From assembly GCA_041674625.1 (NCBI GenBank), contig JBAYVI010000085.1, positions 1 through 15,011 of the forward strand: a stretch of 15,011 nucleotides of DNA, in the 5' to 3' direction. The notes beneath the pieces are model-generated. The model had not been told where the DNA came from. It ran no database searches and saw only the letters and a program-made list of their open reading frames with translations. Positions 6,551-14,923 of this stretch are shown here, one piece after another. Made by a program: the position numbers and the translations under genes. The stretch's first letter is position 1; each line of letters begins with the position of its first letter. Source of the DNA: BRH-c32 sp041674625. GTDB taxonomy: Bacteria > Bacteroidota > Ignavibacteria > Ignavibacteriales > Melioribacteraceae.

Positions 6551-8866
6551 ATGAAAGTTTACAAAAATAAAATATCAATATTAATTTTTCTCTTTGCAAG
6601 TGCATTCCCGGTCTTAATTGAGGGACAGCTTGTAGAATATCAAATTCATAACCGGGGAATGATTCACGAGACAGTCTATAATGATGGAGTGATTGGAAGA
6701 CCTTGGCAATATGGAACCGGTGGAGAAAAACAAAATTTCCCAAGTTTTGAATGGCCAGGTAATTCAAGTACTGTTATTAATGGTATTAGTTATAGTGGTC
6801 AGCATAATAGTATCGGAGCAGGGATTTATATTTCCGCTAATGAAAAAGGGAAGCCCGGTTGGCCAAATAGGATATTTTCATTTTGCGGTGCAATTGGTAC
6901 AGGAAGTGGTCCAGAATTACCAGCCGGTAGATGGAGCTTCCCAATATCGATAGAAAAGAAGGAAAATTACCCACTACTTGCAAATGGTGATCTTAATGTG
7001 AGTTACAATCCAAATGAAGCCGAAGAAATTATTATAGCAAAATGGGCTACATCAACCGGTATAACAGTTACACGCACTTCACGCGTATGGTCATATCCTG
7101 ATTATGATGATATGATAATTTATGAATATCAATTAGAATATAATGGCGATACTGACGGTAACCCTGCAACCATAGAAAGAACAACTCCATTAGCAGATGT
7201 ACTTTTCCATGTTAATTATGGATTTGCACCTTCAATGCTTGGATATCAAAGAAATTATGGTGAATGGAAATATGATCAAGGAATGTATAGACAAGATAAT
7301 AGAAGTTCATTCGATCCTGATTATTGGTTAACATTTATGCAGACTGTACATACGGGAGCGGGAGATGCGATAGCAGAATTAATGGCATTCAAGCCTGAGC
7401 CTGATAAGGACCTATTCAAGTTATTCTCAGAGACCGGTATTAATGGTGGGGGATTGCTTAGTCCACAAGCTCCCGGTTATTGCTGGCTTTATTGGGACAC
7501 TAAAAATCTTGCAGTTGTCGATCCATTAGACCCTGCTAAAAATGAATCAGAGTATGCAAATTTTATGATGAAAGATAAGACCGGTAAATACTTTGAAACA
7601 GATGCTAATGGGCATATTCTTCAGCCATGGAACATGAAAACTGAGAGCGGTAATTCAAGACCGGACAAAATTGAAGATAGAGCAAGTACTTTAGATGAAA
7701 GATGGTGGACAGTATATGGAGAAATTGGTACTCCAGCAGGTCTACCATCGGATGAAGGTAGATTCGTTCTTCCTGATGGCAGGAAATGGATTGGAAGAGC
7801 GCGATATGAACCGGACGAAAGTTATAACGGTATTATGATTCTTAATGGATTTGGTCCTTATAACATGAAGATAGGTGATAAACTTGAATTTGCTTATGCA
7901 GAAGTAGTTGGTTATGGCGGCACTGAAGGTAAAGTTATTTGCGGTGGACAGACTAACGATCAATTTTTCCCAATCAGAAGTATGGATAGAAAAGTGGTTG
8001 TAAATGGTGAAACATATACAAATCATTATTTAACCGATTATGGTTATCCAGATTATGTTAATTCAGATGTTGTATCTGTAAATCAAGTAGCTCATAACGC
8101 ATGGGAAGCATATTTGGGTAAAACGATTCCTTATGATGCTGAAAGAAAAGGACCTGAAGGGGGAATGCTATTCCCTGAGAAGAATCAAAGTCCATCGGAT
8201 AATTCAGCCAAATATTCAAATATTCCGATTCCATTTCCAGCACCAGTAATAGAAGTTGAAAACACTGCACAAGCTACTGTAAAAGTTTCTTGGAAAAGAG
8301 CTGTAGAAAATTTTTCAGCTCCGAGACTAACAGGCGCATTGAAAAAATTCCAGGTCTGGAGAAGCAATTTCGGTATGGGTCCTTGGAAACTTGTAGGAGA
8401 AGTTAATCTTGGTCAAATAAATGAAGATGATAAATATGAATTTATCGATGATGATGAAACTTACAAATTAGGCGAAAAGAAATACTATAGCGTTACATCA
8501 GTTGATGATAAAGAGAATCAAAGTGGAAGAACAAACATAACAGCTCATGTAAAAAATGTTCGCAATGCCGAAAAACTTACAAAAGTATATGCAGTTCCTA
8601 ATCCATTTATTGTTAAATCCGGTTTCCAAGGTAATGGTCAAGAAAACGCAATCGGATTTTATGGACTTCCTGAAAAATGTACAATAAGAATTTTCTCATA
8701 TGCAGGTCAATTAGTTCAAACAATTGAGCATGATTCACCTACATTTTCTACTGCATGGTTTCAAGTAACAAGAAATGATCAAGATATAGCGTCAGGAATT
8801 TATTTTTATGTAGTTTCTTCACCTTCAGGTGAAACAGCAACCGGTAAATTGATAATAGTTAAATAA
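6551..8866 (+). CDS. T9SS-exported large surface protein with Fn3-like domain, unknown function
   Basis: Secreted protein of 771 aa that I cannot assign to an enzyme family. It begins with a signal peptide (about residues 1-25), then a large region (about 26-560) rich in Trp, Tyr and Gly with no catalytic motif I recognise. A fibronectin-type-III-like stretch follows at about 563-670 (PAPVIEVENTAQATVKVSW ... KKFQVWRS ... YYSVTSVDDKENQSG). The C-terminal domain at about 677-771 (YAVPNPF ... ASGIYFYVVSSPSGETATGKLIIVK) has the shape of a type-A T9SS sorting domain, which delivers cargo across the outer membrane and anchors it to the surface. AGGAG (6535-6539) precedes the ATG, and the gap from the receptor gene is 30 nt. 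The position directly after a TonB receptor is where SusD usually sits. A role as a surface ligand-binding partner of the receptor is a reasonable guess, not shown. Confidence 0.85.
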   Translation: MKVYKNKISILIFLFASAFPVLIEGQLVEYQIHNRGMIHETVYNDGVIGRPWQYGTGGEKQNFPSFEWPGNSSTVINGISYSGQHNSIGAGIYISANEKGKPGWPNRIFSFCGAIGTGSGPELPAGRWSFPISIEKKENYPLLANGDLNVSYNPNEAEEIIIAKWATSTGITVTRTSRVWSYPDYDDMIIYEYQLEYNGDTDGNPATIERTTPLADVLFHVNYGFAPSMLGYQRNYGEWKYDQGMYRQDNRSSFDPDYWLTFMQTVHTGAGDAIAELMAFKPEPDKDLFKLFSETGINGGGLLSPQAPGYCWLYWDTKNLAVVDPLDPAKNESEYANFMMKDKTGKYFETDANGHILQPWNMKTESGNSRPDKIEDRASTLDERWWTVYGEIGTPAGLPSDEGRFVLPDGRKWIGRARYEPDESYNGIMILNGFGPYNMKIGDKLEFAYAEVVGYGGTEGKVICGGQTNDQFFPIRSMDRKVVVNGETYTNHYLTDYGYPDYVNSDVVSVNQVAHNAWEAYLGKTIPYDAERKGPEGGMLFPEKNQSPSDNSAKYSNIPIPFPAPVIEVENTAQATVKVSWKRAVENFSAPRLTGALKKFQVWRSNFGMGPWKLVGEVNLGQINEDDKYEFIDDDETYKLGEKKYYSVTSVDDKENQSGRTNITAHVKNVRNAEKLTKVYAVPNPFIVKSGFQGNGQENAIGFYGLPEKCTIRIFSYAGQLVQTIEHDSPTFSTAWFQVTRNDQDIASGIYFYVVSSPSGETATGKLIIVK

Positions 8867-8891
8867 GAATATAATTAATAGGTAACATATC

Positions 8892-9875
8892 ATGAAGAAA
8901 ACATTCATTCAGGTAATAGCTTTCGTGATTTTAACGTTTTCGATGACTTATGGTCAGAATATAGGAATAGATAAAGTAGGGACGACATCGTTCCAATTCT
9001 TAAAAGTAATTCCCGATGCAAGAGCAACCGGCATGGGGGAGGCATTCGTTTCGGTAACAGATAATTCTGAATCGGTTTTCTGGAATCCTGCCGGTTTAAG
9101 TAAAATTAATGGTTTCGATGCTTCTTTCTCATATGTTGATTACTTCCTAGATGTCAGTCATCTCTCTTTTTCTGCAGCTTATAATCTTGATGGAATAGGT
9201 GTTATTGGTGTTCAAGCTCTTATGAATGACATCGGTTCTATTGAAGTAACGAGAGTTAGTAGTTTATATCGAGATGAAAATGGCAATTATAATCCTGGCC
9301 TTACCGGTGAGACAGTAACACCGGGCTCTAAAGTTTTCGGTTTATCGTTTTCGCGTAAGCTAACAGATAAATTTGCTTTCGGTTTAACTGCTAAATATGC
9401 TTATGAAGACTTAGTAGTAAAAAGTGCATCATCAATAATATTTGATGGTGGATTGCTTTATCAAACCGGATTTCGTTCCATTCAGATTGGTGCTTCACTT
9501 CGCCACTTTGGACCGGAAGTAAAATTCTTTGATAAATCTTATCCTCTTCCACAGACATTTACAATCGGAATATCTGCTAATGTATTAGCACCTGAAAATT
9601 CCTTATTAATGGATGTTAGCGACCAAAGGATGCTCGTAGCTTTCGATCTTTCTCATCCTCGTGATTACACTCAACAGTATCAATTAGGATTAGAATATGC
9701 TTTCAAAGAGATGTTTTTCTTAAGAGCCGGTTATAAAGCTAATTTTGATGAAGAAGGACTAACATTAGGTGCAGGGGTTAAGTATAATAGTTACCGTATC
9801 GATTATTCGTTTAATGATTACGGTGAGTATCTCGGAAATGTACATCGTTTTACAATCGGATTTAGTACTAATTAG
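8892..9875 (+). CDS. PorV/PorQ-family outer-membrane beta-barrel protein
   Basis: Outer-membrane barrel of 327 aa. The signal peptide ends at about residue 21 (TYG before QNIG). The hallmark of the PorV/PorQ family is clear: FLKVIPDARATGMGEAFVSV (36-55) followed by SVFWNPAGL (61-69). The rest alternates short amphipathic strands and ends in HRFTIGFSTN. Known PorV is the T9SS shuttle that carries cargo from the translocon to the attachment complex. Paralogues are common in T9SS organisms, often without known roles. Here it lies 25 nt after a gene for T9SS cargo and before another barrel gene. It might be a dedicated shuttle for the locus products, or a porin for their sugar products. Weak ribosome-binding site (AGG at 8879-8881). 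Confidence 0.85.
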   Translation: MKKTFIQVIAFVILTFSMTYGQNIGIDKVGTTSFQFLKVIPDARATGMGEAFVSVTDNSESVFWNPAGLSKINGFDASFSYVDYFLDVSHLSFSAAYNLDGIGVIGVQALMNDIGSIEVTRVSSLYRDENGNYNPGLTGETVTPGSKVFGLSFSRKLTDKFAFGLTAKYAYEDLVVKSASSIIFDGGLLYQTGFRSIQIGASLRHFGPEVKFFDKSYPLPQTFTIGISANVLAPENSLLMDVSDQRMLVAFDLSHPRDYTQQYQLGLEYAFKEMFFLRAGYKANFDEEGLTLGAGVKYNSYRIDYSFNDYGEYLGNVHRFTIGFSTN

Positions 9876-9890
9876 TGAATGCTTTGCAAA

Positions 9891-9895
9891 AGGAG
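9891..9895 (+). promoter_or_regulatory. Ribosome-binding site that fixes the start of the next barrel gene
   Basis: AGGAG lies 7 nt before ATG at 9903. An in-frame ATG at 9879 is only 3 nt after the preceding stop, has no such site, and would put MLCKRSNE in front of an otherwise normal signal peptide. The ATG at 9898 is out of frame and meets a stop after two codons. The start at 9903 is therefore preferred. Confidence 0.7.
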
Positions 9896-9902
9896 CAATG
9901 AA

Positions 9903-11417
9903 ATGACTCAAAGTAATATGAATTTCAATCAAATATTTTTTTCAATCGTGATGATGCTTTTTATTTCAACTTTTATTAATGGGCAGCATCGAGGCGATAA
10001 TCTTTCGTTTCAAGGATTGAATGATTTTAATAATTATGGTGTTAAAGCCGCTGCAATGGGCGGTACTCATCTAGCAGGATCAAATGATGTTAATTCAATA
10101 TTTGGTAATCCTGCAGGTTTAATTGGATTAAAAAGTATTCAATTTACAGTTAGTGCTAATAGCTATCAGTCAAAAATATGGGAAAATCAGGATTATCGAT
10201 CAAATAGACAGTTTGTAACTCTCCCTTTTTATTTATCAGGTTTATATGTACCTAATCCGGCAAATAATGGAAAATGGGATTATGATGCGTTTTTTAATGA
10301 TCCCACTTATATAGTCGCAGACCCAACATTAGGATTAGACCCATACAGCAGTGAAGCTGCCAACTGGCAATATGATAAAAATGAATTTATATTTAATAAT
10401 GTTGCTATGGCAATCCCATTTTCTCTTTTCGATAAAGAGTTTATAGCAGCTGCATCTTATAGTAGAAATAGTATACTAGATTATGACCGAAATAATACCT
10501 ATCTCGATCCACACATTGGATTTTCCGGTTATGGTGGATTAGCCGGAAGGGTAACAGCTGCTGATGATACAATCAATTTTAATTGGTTTGATTATTCAAG
10601 AATCCGAAGCGGCAATCTCAATCAGATTACTTTAGGTGTTGCAGCTGAATTATTTCCTTTCTTAAAGGTTGGTGTAAGTGCTAATATTATTAATGGGGAA
10701 TCAGATGATTTTCATGGATTAAACAAAATAGGATATTTTAGTTTAATAGGAGGCGCTAACAGCTTTAAATTTTCTTATGATACATTAAATACAACAGAAA
10801 CGGGAACATCTAAATATAGTTCTTTTAGCCTATCGTTTGGTACTGTAATCACTTTAAATAGAATTAACATTGGTATTCAAGTAAAAACTCCATATACATT
10901 TGAAAGAGAATACAATCTAACACAAGTTATTGCAAAGAAAAGCGGAAATCAAACAGTTCAGTTAACAGGAACAGATAAAGCAAAATACCCGCTTGGGATA
11001 GCAATTGGTATTAATTTCAAACCGATTGACCAGTTTACATTAGCATTCGATTTAGAGAGCACTCCATATAGCAAAACTGAATTTGAATTAACTTCACCTG
11101 ATTCTACCTTAGGTAGCTATGCTAATCAAACAATAGTTCGACTCGGTATGGAATACAAAGTACTCGACTTTTTATCTATTCTTGCTGGTTTTAGAAACGA
11201 ACCAAAACTATTTATTCCTGATGGTTCAGCTGAAAAAGAGAGTGGTCCAAATTCAAAATTTTATACAGTTGGTGCAAGTTTAGATTTCTTTTTTGGAAGA
11301 TTTGATTTTGCTTTTGAATACAATGTAATGAACTATTACGACTCATATTTCAGTAATACTAATTATGTAACAGAAAAGTTTACAAATGTAATGCTCGGCT
11401 ATACGTATACATTTTAG
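9903..11417 (+). CDS. FadL/PorV-like outer-membrane beta-barrel protein
   Basis: Predicted outer-membrane barrel of 504 aa from the preferred start at 9903. The signal peptide is about residues 1-27 (cut after FING, before QHRGD). The N-terminal motif KAAAMGGTHLAGSNDVNSIF, then GNPAGL (residues 48-73), is shared by OmpP1/FadL hydrophobic-substrate channels and PorV/UPF0164 proteins. The remainder is barrel-like with many aromatic strand ends (FSLSFGTVITL, FDFAFEYNVMNYY) and a terminal YTYTF suited to BAM recognition. It follows the PorV/PorQ gene directly (27 nt), so two related barrels stand in tandem inside the operon. It could be an outer-membrane channel for the locus's substrate, a second T9SS accessory barrel, or a structural partner of the receptor; the sequence does not decide. 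The next gene starts 36 nt downstream. Confidence 0.8.
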   Translation: MTQSNMNFNQIFFSIVMMLFISTFINGQHRGDNLSFQGLNDFNNYGVKAAAMGGTHLAGSNDVNSIFGNPAGLIGLKSIQFTVSANSYQSKIWENQDYRSNRQFVTLPFYLSGLYVPNPANNGKWDYDAFFNDPTYIVADPTLGLDPYSSEAANWQYDKNEFIFNNVAMAIPFSLFDKEFIAAASYSRNSILDYDRNNTYLDPHIGFSGYGGLAGRVTAADDTINFNWFDYSRIRSGNLNQITLGVAAELFPFLKVGVSANIINGESDDFHGLNKIGYFSLIGGANSFKFSYDTLNTTETGTSKYSSFSLSFGTVITLNRINIGIQVKTPYTFEREYNLTQVIAKKSGNQTVQLTGTDKAKYPLGIAIGINFKPIDQFTLAFDLESTPYSKTEFELTSPDSTLGSYANQTIVRLGMEYKVLDFLSILAGFRNEPKLFIPDGSAEKESGPNSKFYTVGASLDFFFGRFDFAFEYNVMNYYDSYFSNTNYVTEKFTNVMLGYTYTF

Positions 11418-11453
11418 TAATAAACAATAAATCAATTAAAAAATGGAGCAGGT

Positions 11454-12863
11454 ATGAAAATCAACAAATTTACAATTTTTGCAATCATCCTTTTGTCCAG
11501 CTATTTTATTCAGGCACAAACCATAGAAGTTAAAGTTTCTGATGGATTAAATAATGCCTTGACATATGCACTTGCAGGAAATGCAACCGTAATAGAATTA
11601 GCAGATGATGGTGGAATATATCCAACAACTCCGGTTACTATCAATTCTCCTATTACTATAAGAGCAAAAGCTGGTTTAACAAATAAACCGGTAATTTTAA
11701 TTAAAGGTTGTTTGGCACTACCTTTTATCAAAATAGAAAATGATCTTATGTTTGAAGGAATTATTTTTGATGGATATGATGCTGCAAATGCAAAATATGA
11801 TTCTATTCAGCATGTATTTAGTGCAAATGCAAAAGTAGGTGGAGTAAATGAGAAGCCAAATTTCACACTTAAAGATTGCGTAGTGAGAAATATCTATAAA
11901 TTTGGAGACCCGGCTACAAGTACAGATGGCGATATATTTGACGTAACGACCGGCGCAAGAGTTGGCAATTTATTATTTGAAAATACTACTTTTATGAATA
12001 CAGGTGATGAAGCTATTAGAGCTATTAATACTCATAAAACTCCGATTGCTGTTGATGGTGTTTTCGCTACAACTATGACAGTAAGGAATTGTACTTTTAA
12101 TAATATACGTGGTAGCTCAATTAAAATTGAAGGCGATGTAGATTCAACAAATGTTGATACTCCTGTTTTAATAGAACATTGTAATTTTAATGCAAGCCAA
12201 CGTAGAGTAATTTGGCATAGAGATTTACAGAATACAGTAATTAAAAATTTATTAATCACTAATTTGATTCAAGGTAATGATAAGATGGATTTTGTAATTA
12301 CCTATCAAGGTAAAGGTACTACTGTTTCTTATATTGATACTTTTAATGTTTCTGTTCCTAATTATGTACAAGGATTCCTAGCTGAAACTCCATCTTCATG
12401 GTCTGGAGCCAAACAAACCGGAACAACAGACGAAGCTACTATTTATAATTTAGATCCTTTGTTTAAGGATGCAGCAAACGGAGATTTTACTTTATTATCA
12501 GCCTCCCCTGTAAAAAATCTTGCATCTGATGGTAAAGCTTTAGGTGATTTAAGATGGGCTGGTACAGGAACTTCGGTTGAAGATTCTGAAATAATTCCTG
12601 TTGAATTTGCTTTAGAGCAGAATTACCCAAATCCATTTAATCCCACTACTTCAATTCAATTTGCAATTACAAATTCTGGTAAATATTCATTGAGAGTATA
12701 TAATCTATTAGGTCAGGAAGTTGCTAATTTAATAGATTCTGAATTAAACCCTGGTGTTCACAAAGTTTCATTTAATGCAAATGAATTATCCTCTGGTATC
12801 TACTTATATCGTCTCACAGGCTCAAACTTAAATCTTACAAAGAAAATGATGTTCTTAAAATAA
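11454..12863 (+). CDS. T9SS-exported right-handed beta-helix protein, polysaccharide-lyase-like fold
   Basis: Secreted protein of 469 aa. Signal peptide about residues 1-21 (IQA before QTIEV). The middle (about 25-370) reads as a right-handed parallel beta-helix: repeated short strands with turns such as NFTLKDCVVRNIY, LLFENTTFMNTGDEAIRA, MTVRNCTFNNIRGSSIKIEG and VLIEHCNFNAS. The helix closes with LDPLFKDAANGDFTLLSASP and GKALGDLRWA, typical of DUF4957/DUF5123-type proteins found in alginate and pectin loci of Bacteroidota. The T9SS type-A sorting domain covers about 383-469 (LEQNYPNPFNPTT at 387-399, ending TKKMMFLK). I do not see the Glu-x-Glu/Lys/Arg set of PL6 lyases, so it may bind rather than cut the polymer, or be a lyase of another family. 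GGAG (11445-11448) precedes the ATG. Confidence 0.85.
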   Translation: MKINKFTIFAIILLSSYFIQAQTIEVKVSDGLNNALTYALAGNATVIELADDGGIYPTTPVTINSPITIRAKAGLTNKPVILIKGCLALPFIKIENDLMFEGIIFDGYDAANAKYDSIQHVFSANAKVGGVNEKPNFTLKDCVVRNIYKFGDPATSTDGDIFDVTTGARVGNLLFENTTFMNTGDEAIRAINTHKTPIAVDGVFATTMTVRNCTFNNIRGSSIKIEGDVDSTNVDTPVLIEHCNFNASQRRVIWHRDLQNTVIKNLLITNLIQGNDKMDFVITYQGKGTTVSYIDTFNVSVPNYVQGFLAETPSSWSGAKQTGTTDEATIYNLDPLFKDAANGDFTLLSASPVKNLASDGKALGDLRWAGTGTSVEDSEIIPVEFALEQNYPNPFNPTTSIQFAITNSGKYSLRVYNLLGQEVANLIDSELNPGVHKVSFNANELSSGIYLYRLTGSNLNLTKKMMFLK

Positions 12864-12880
12864 TTAAATATTGTGCCTCC

Positions 12881-12920
12881 CAAAGAACCGAGAATGGTAC
12901 TTTCTGCTCTCGGTTCTTTG
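12881..12920 (+). terminator. Perfect 13-bp hairpin between the beta-helix and PL6 genes, probable terminator
   Basis: CAAAGAACCGAGA (12881-12893) pairs without mismatch with TCTCGGTTCTTTG (12908-12920) around a 14-nt loop. ATTATTTTAT follows, a broken T tract. It starts 17 nt after the stop of the beta-helix gene. This fits a rho-independent terminator for the + strand transcript; there is no T tract for the other strand. Only 29 nt separate it from the TTG start of the lyase gene, so it may leak or act as a 3'-end stabiliser or attenuator between the two genes rather than a full stop. Confidence 0.7.
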
Positions 12921-12949
12921 ATTATTTTATCAATAAAATTAAATTAAAA

Positions 12950-14923
12950 TTGAAATCTACTTATAAAATATTGCTATACACACTTGTATTATTTTGCACA
13001 ATAAGCATTAAAAATAATGCAAAAAGTTTTCCTGTAAAATCGGCATCAGAAATAACTGCGGCTATGAAAAATGCTATTGCTGGCGATACTCTAATTATGC
13101 AAAAAGGTATCTGGAATAATCAAAAGATAGTTTTTGATGGCAATGGTACAGAATCAGCGAATATTTACTTGATTGCCGAGGAACCAGGGCAGGTTATTTT
13201 AAATGGAAATTCAACATTAAGAATCAAAGGCAAATATTTAACGGTAGATGGACTTCGTTTTTATGGTGGTTATAGCTCCAGTGGAGCTGTTATAGAATTT
13301 AGAAATTCAAGTAGTTATGCTAATAATTGTAGAGTAACTAACTGCGCTATTATTGATTATAATCCTCCTTCAAATACCACAGATTATAAATGGATTTCCA
13401 TTTATGGTACTAATAATAGGGTAGATCATTGCTATCTCAAGGGTAAAACTCATTCAGGCACAACCTTAGTAGTTTGGTTGGATAAATCTACAGTTCCCAA
13501 TTATCATAGAATTGATCATAATTATTTTGGAGAACGACCTGAGTTAGGTGTAAATGGGGGTGAAACTATTAGAATTGGTGATAGTAATACATCAATCTAT
13601 AGCTCGAAAACTTTAGTTGAAAATAACTATTTCGAGAGATGTAATGGAGAAGTCGAAATCATCTCTAATAAAAGTGACGAAAATGTATATCGTTATAATA
13701 CTTTTTTTGAATGTGAAGGGGGATTAACTTTAAGACATGGTGATAATTGCTCAGTATATGGAAATTTCTTTTTTGGAAATAATAAACCGATGACAAGTGG
13801 AGTAAGAATTATTGCCTCAGGTCATAAAGTATATAATAATTATTTTCAAGACCTTGATGGCAATTCTGCAGATTGGCGCGGTGCAATTGTGATGATGAAT
13901 GGATTAAGAGATACTCCTTTAAATGGATATTTTCAAGTAGATAGTGCAATTGTTGCTTTTAATACAATTGTAAATTGTAAAATATCTTTTTTGATTGGCT
14001 CTAAAAAGGAAGCTGATCCTAAACAAGATTTAACTCCTAAAAATTCTACATTTGCTAATAATGCAGTTCTTTCCGGATCACAAGTATTTTATATTTCAAC
14101 TCCGCCAGAAAATTTCTTTTATGAGGGTAATATTATTAAAGGTGATTCTTTAGGAATTGATAAACCAGATGGAATAAATTTAGTCGATCCAAAGCTTGCT
14201 TTAGCGAATGATGGATTATGGAGACCTGAAAATAATAGCCCACTAATATCTGCTGCAATAGGGAATTACGATTTCGTTATTAATGATATTGACGGTCAAA
14301 ATAGAACAATACCTTATGATATTGGTGCTGATGAAGTATCATCTGATGCAATAATCAATATACCAATGAATCAGAGCAATACCGGTCCAAATTGGGATGT
14401 AAATAAAGGTTTATATTCTATAAATATTTGGAATAGTGGGTCAGGCAAGGTTGATTTTAATCCATCTGGCGGAGTATATCTTGAAGGATCTACTGTTACT
14501 CTTACTGCGATAGCTGATGCTGGTTGGAAATTTAAAGAATGGGGCGGTATGATTAGCGGTAATGATAATCCAATATCCTTTATTATGGATAAGAATTATT
14601 CGATTACTTCTGTTTTTGAAGAAATAACTTCAGTTGAAGATAAACCACTCATAAATGAATTTCGTCTTGAACAAAATTATCCGAATCCATTTAACCCAAC
14701 TACTGAAATAGTTTATCAAATTGCAAAAAGTTCTCAAGTTACATTGCAAATATTTGATCTTTTAGGTAAGAAAGTAGCTGATCTTGTCAATAGAGAGCAA
14801 GCTCCCGGGCTCTATAATATTCAGTTTTCAGCAATAGAACATGATTTATCTAATGGTGTGTATTTTTATACTTTGCAAGCTGGCAATCAAATTATTACCA
14901 AAAAATTAGTTTTACTGAAATGA
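12950..14923 (+). CDS. PL6-family polysaccharide lyase (alginate lyase/chondroitinase-B-like), T9SS-exported
   Basis: Surface or secreted lyase of 657 aa that cleaves a uronate polymer by beta-elimination. Signal peptide about 1-25; PL6 beta-helix about 27-475. The active site is complete: Ca ligands N202 (NGGETIRIGDS), E234 and E236 (NGEVEIISNKS), base K241, acid R262 (LTLRHGD) and substrate Arg R286 (SGVRII). The spacings (E-7, E-5, +21, +45 and N-39 relative to the Lys) agree with my memory of alginate lyase AlyGC (N181, E213, E215, K220, R241, R265). An InlB/Listeria-Bacteroides-like repeat follows at about 486-560 (VTLTAIADAGWKFKEWGG), then a T9SS type-A signal at 572-657 (RLEQNYPNPFNPTT). 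The start is TTG with no Shine-Dalgarno sequence: no ATG or GTG precedes the signal peptide in frame. Alginate is the likeliest substrate; dermatan sulfate is not excluded. Confidence 0.9.
   Translation: MKSTYKILLYTLVLFCTISIKNNAKSFPVKSASEITAAMKNAIAGDTLIMQKGIWNNQKIVFDGNGTESANIYLIAEEPGQVILNGNSTLRIKGKYLTVDGLRFYGGYSSSGAVIEFRNSSSYANNCRVTNCAIIDYNPPSNTTDYKWISIYGTNNRVDHCYLKGKTHSGTTLVVWLDKSTVPNYHRIDHNYFGERPELGVNGGETIRIGDSNTSIYSSKTLVENNYFERCNGEVEIISNKSDENVYRYNTFFECEGGLTLRHGDNCSVYGNFFFGNNKPMTSGVRIIASGHKVYNNYFQDLDGNSADWRGAIVMMNGLRDTPLNGYFQVDSAIVAFNTIVNCKISFLIGSKKEADPKQDLTPKNSTFANNAVLSGSQVFYISTPPENFFYEGNIIKGDSLGIDKPDGINLVDPKLALANDGLWRPENNSPLISAAIGNYDFVINDIDGQNRTIPYDIGADEVSSDAIINIPMNQSNTGPNWDVNKGLYSINIWNSGSGKVDFNPSGGVYLEGSTVTLTAIADAGWKFKEWGGMISGNDNPISFIMDKNYSITSVFEEITSVEDKPLINEFRLEQNYPNPFNPTTEIVYQIAKSSQVTLQIFDLLGKKVADLVNREQAPGLYNIQFSAIEHDLSNGVYFYTLQAGNQIITKKLVLLK

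Noticed and set aside
9879..9902. ATG at 9879 as start of the FadL/PorV-like barrel
   Set aside because: It lies 3 nt after the previous stop with no ribosome-binding site, while AGGAG at 9891-9895 serves the ATG at 9903, which begins a normal signal peptide.
12881..12920. Hairpin as an insertion-sequence end or CRISPR-type repeat
   Set aside because: It occurs once, has no transposase, target duplication or repeated spacing nearby, and fits a transcription stem-loop.
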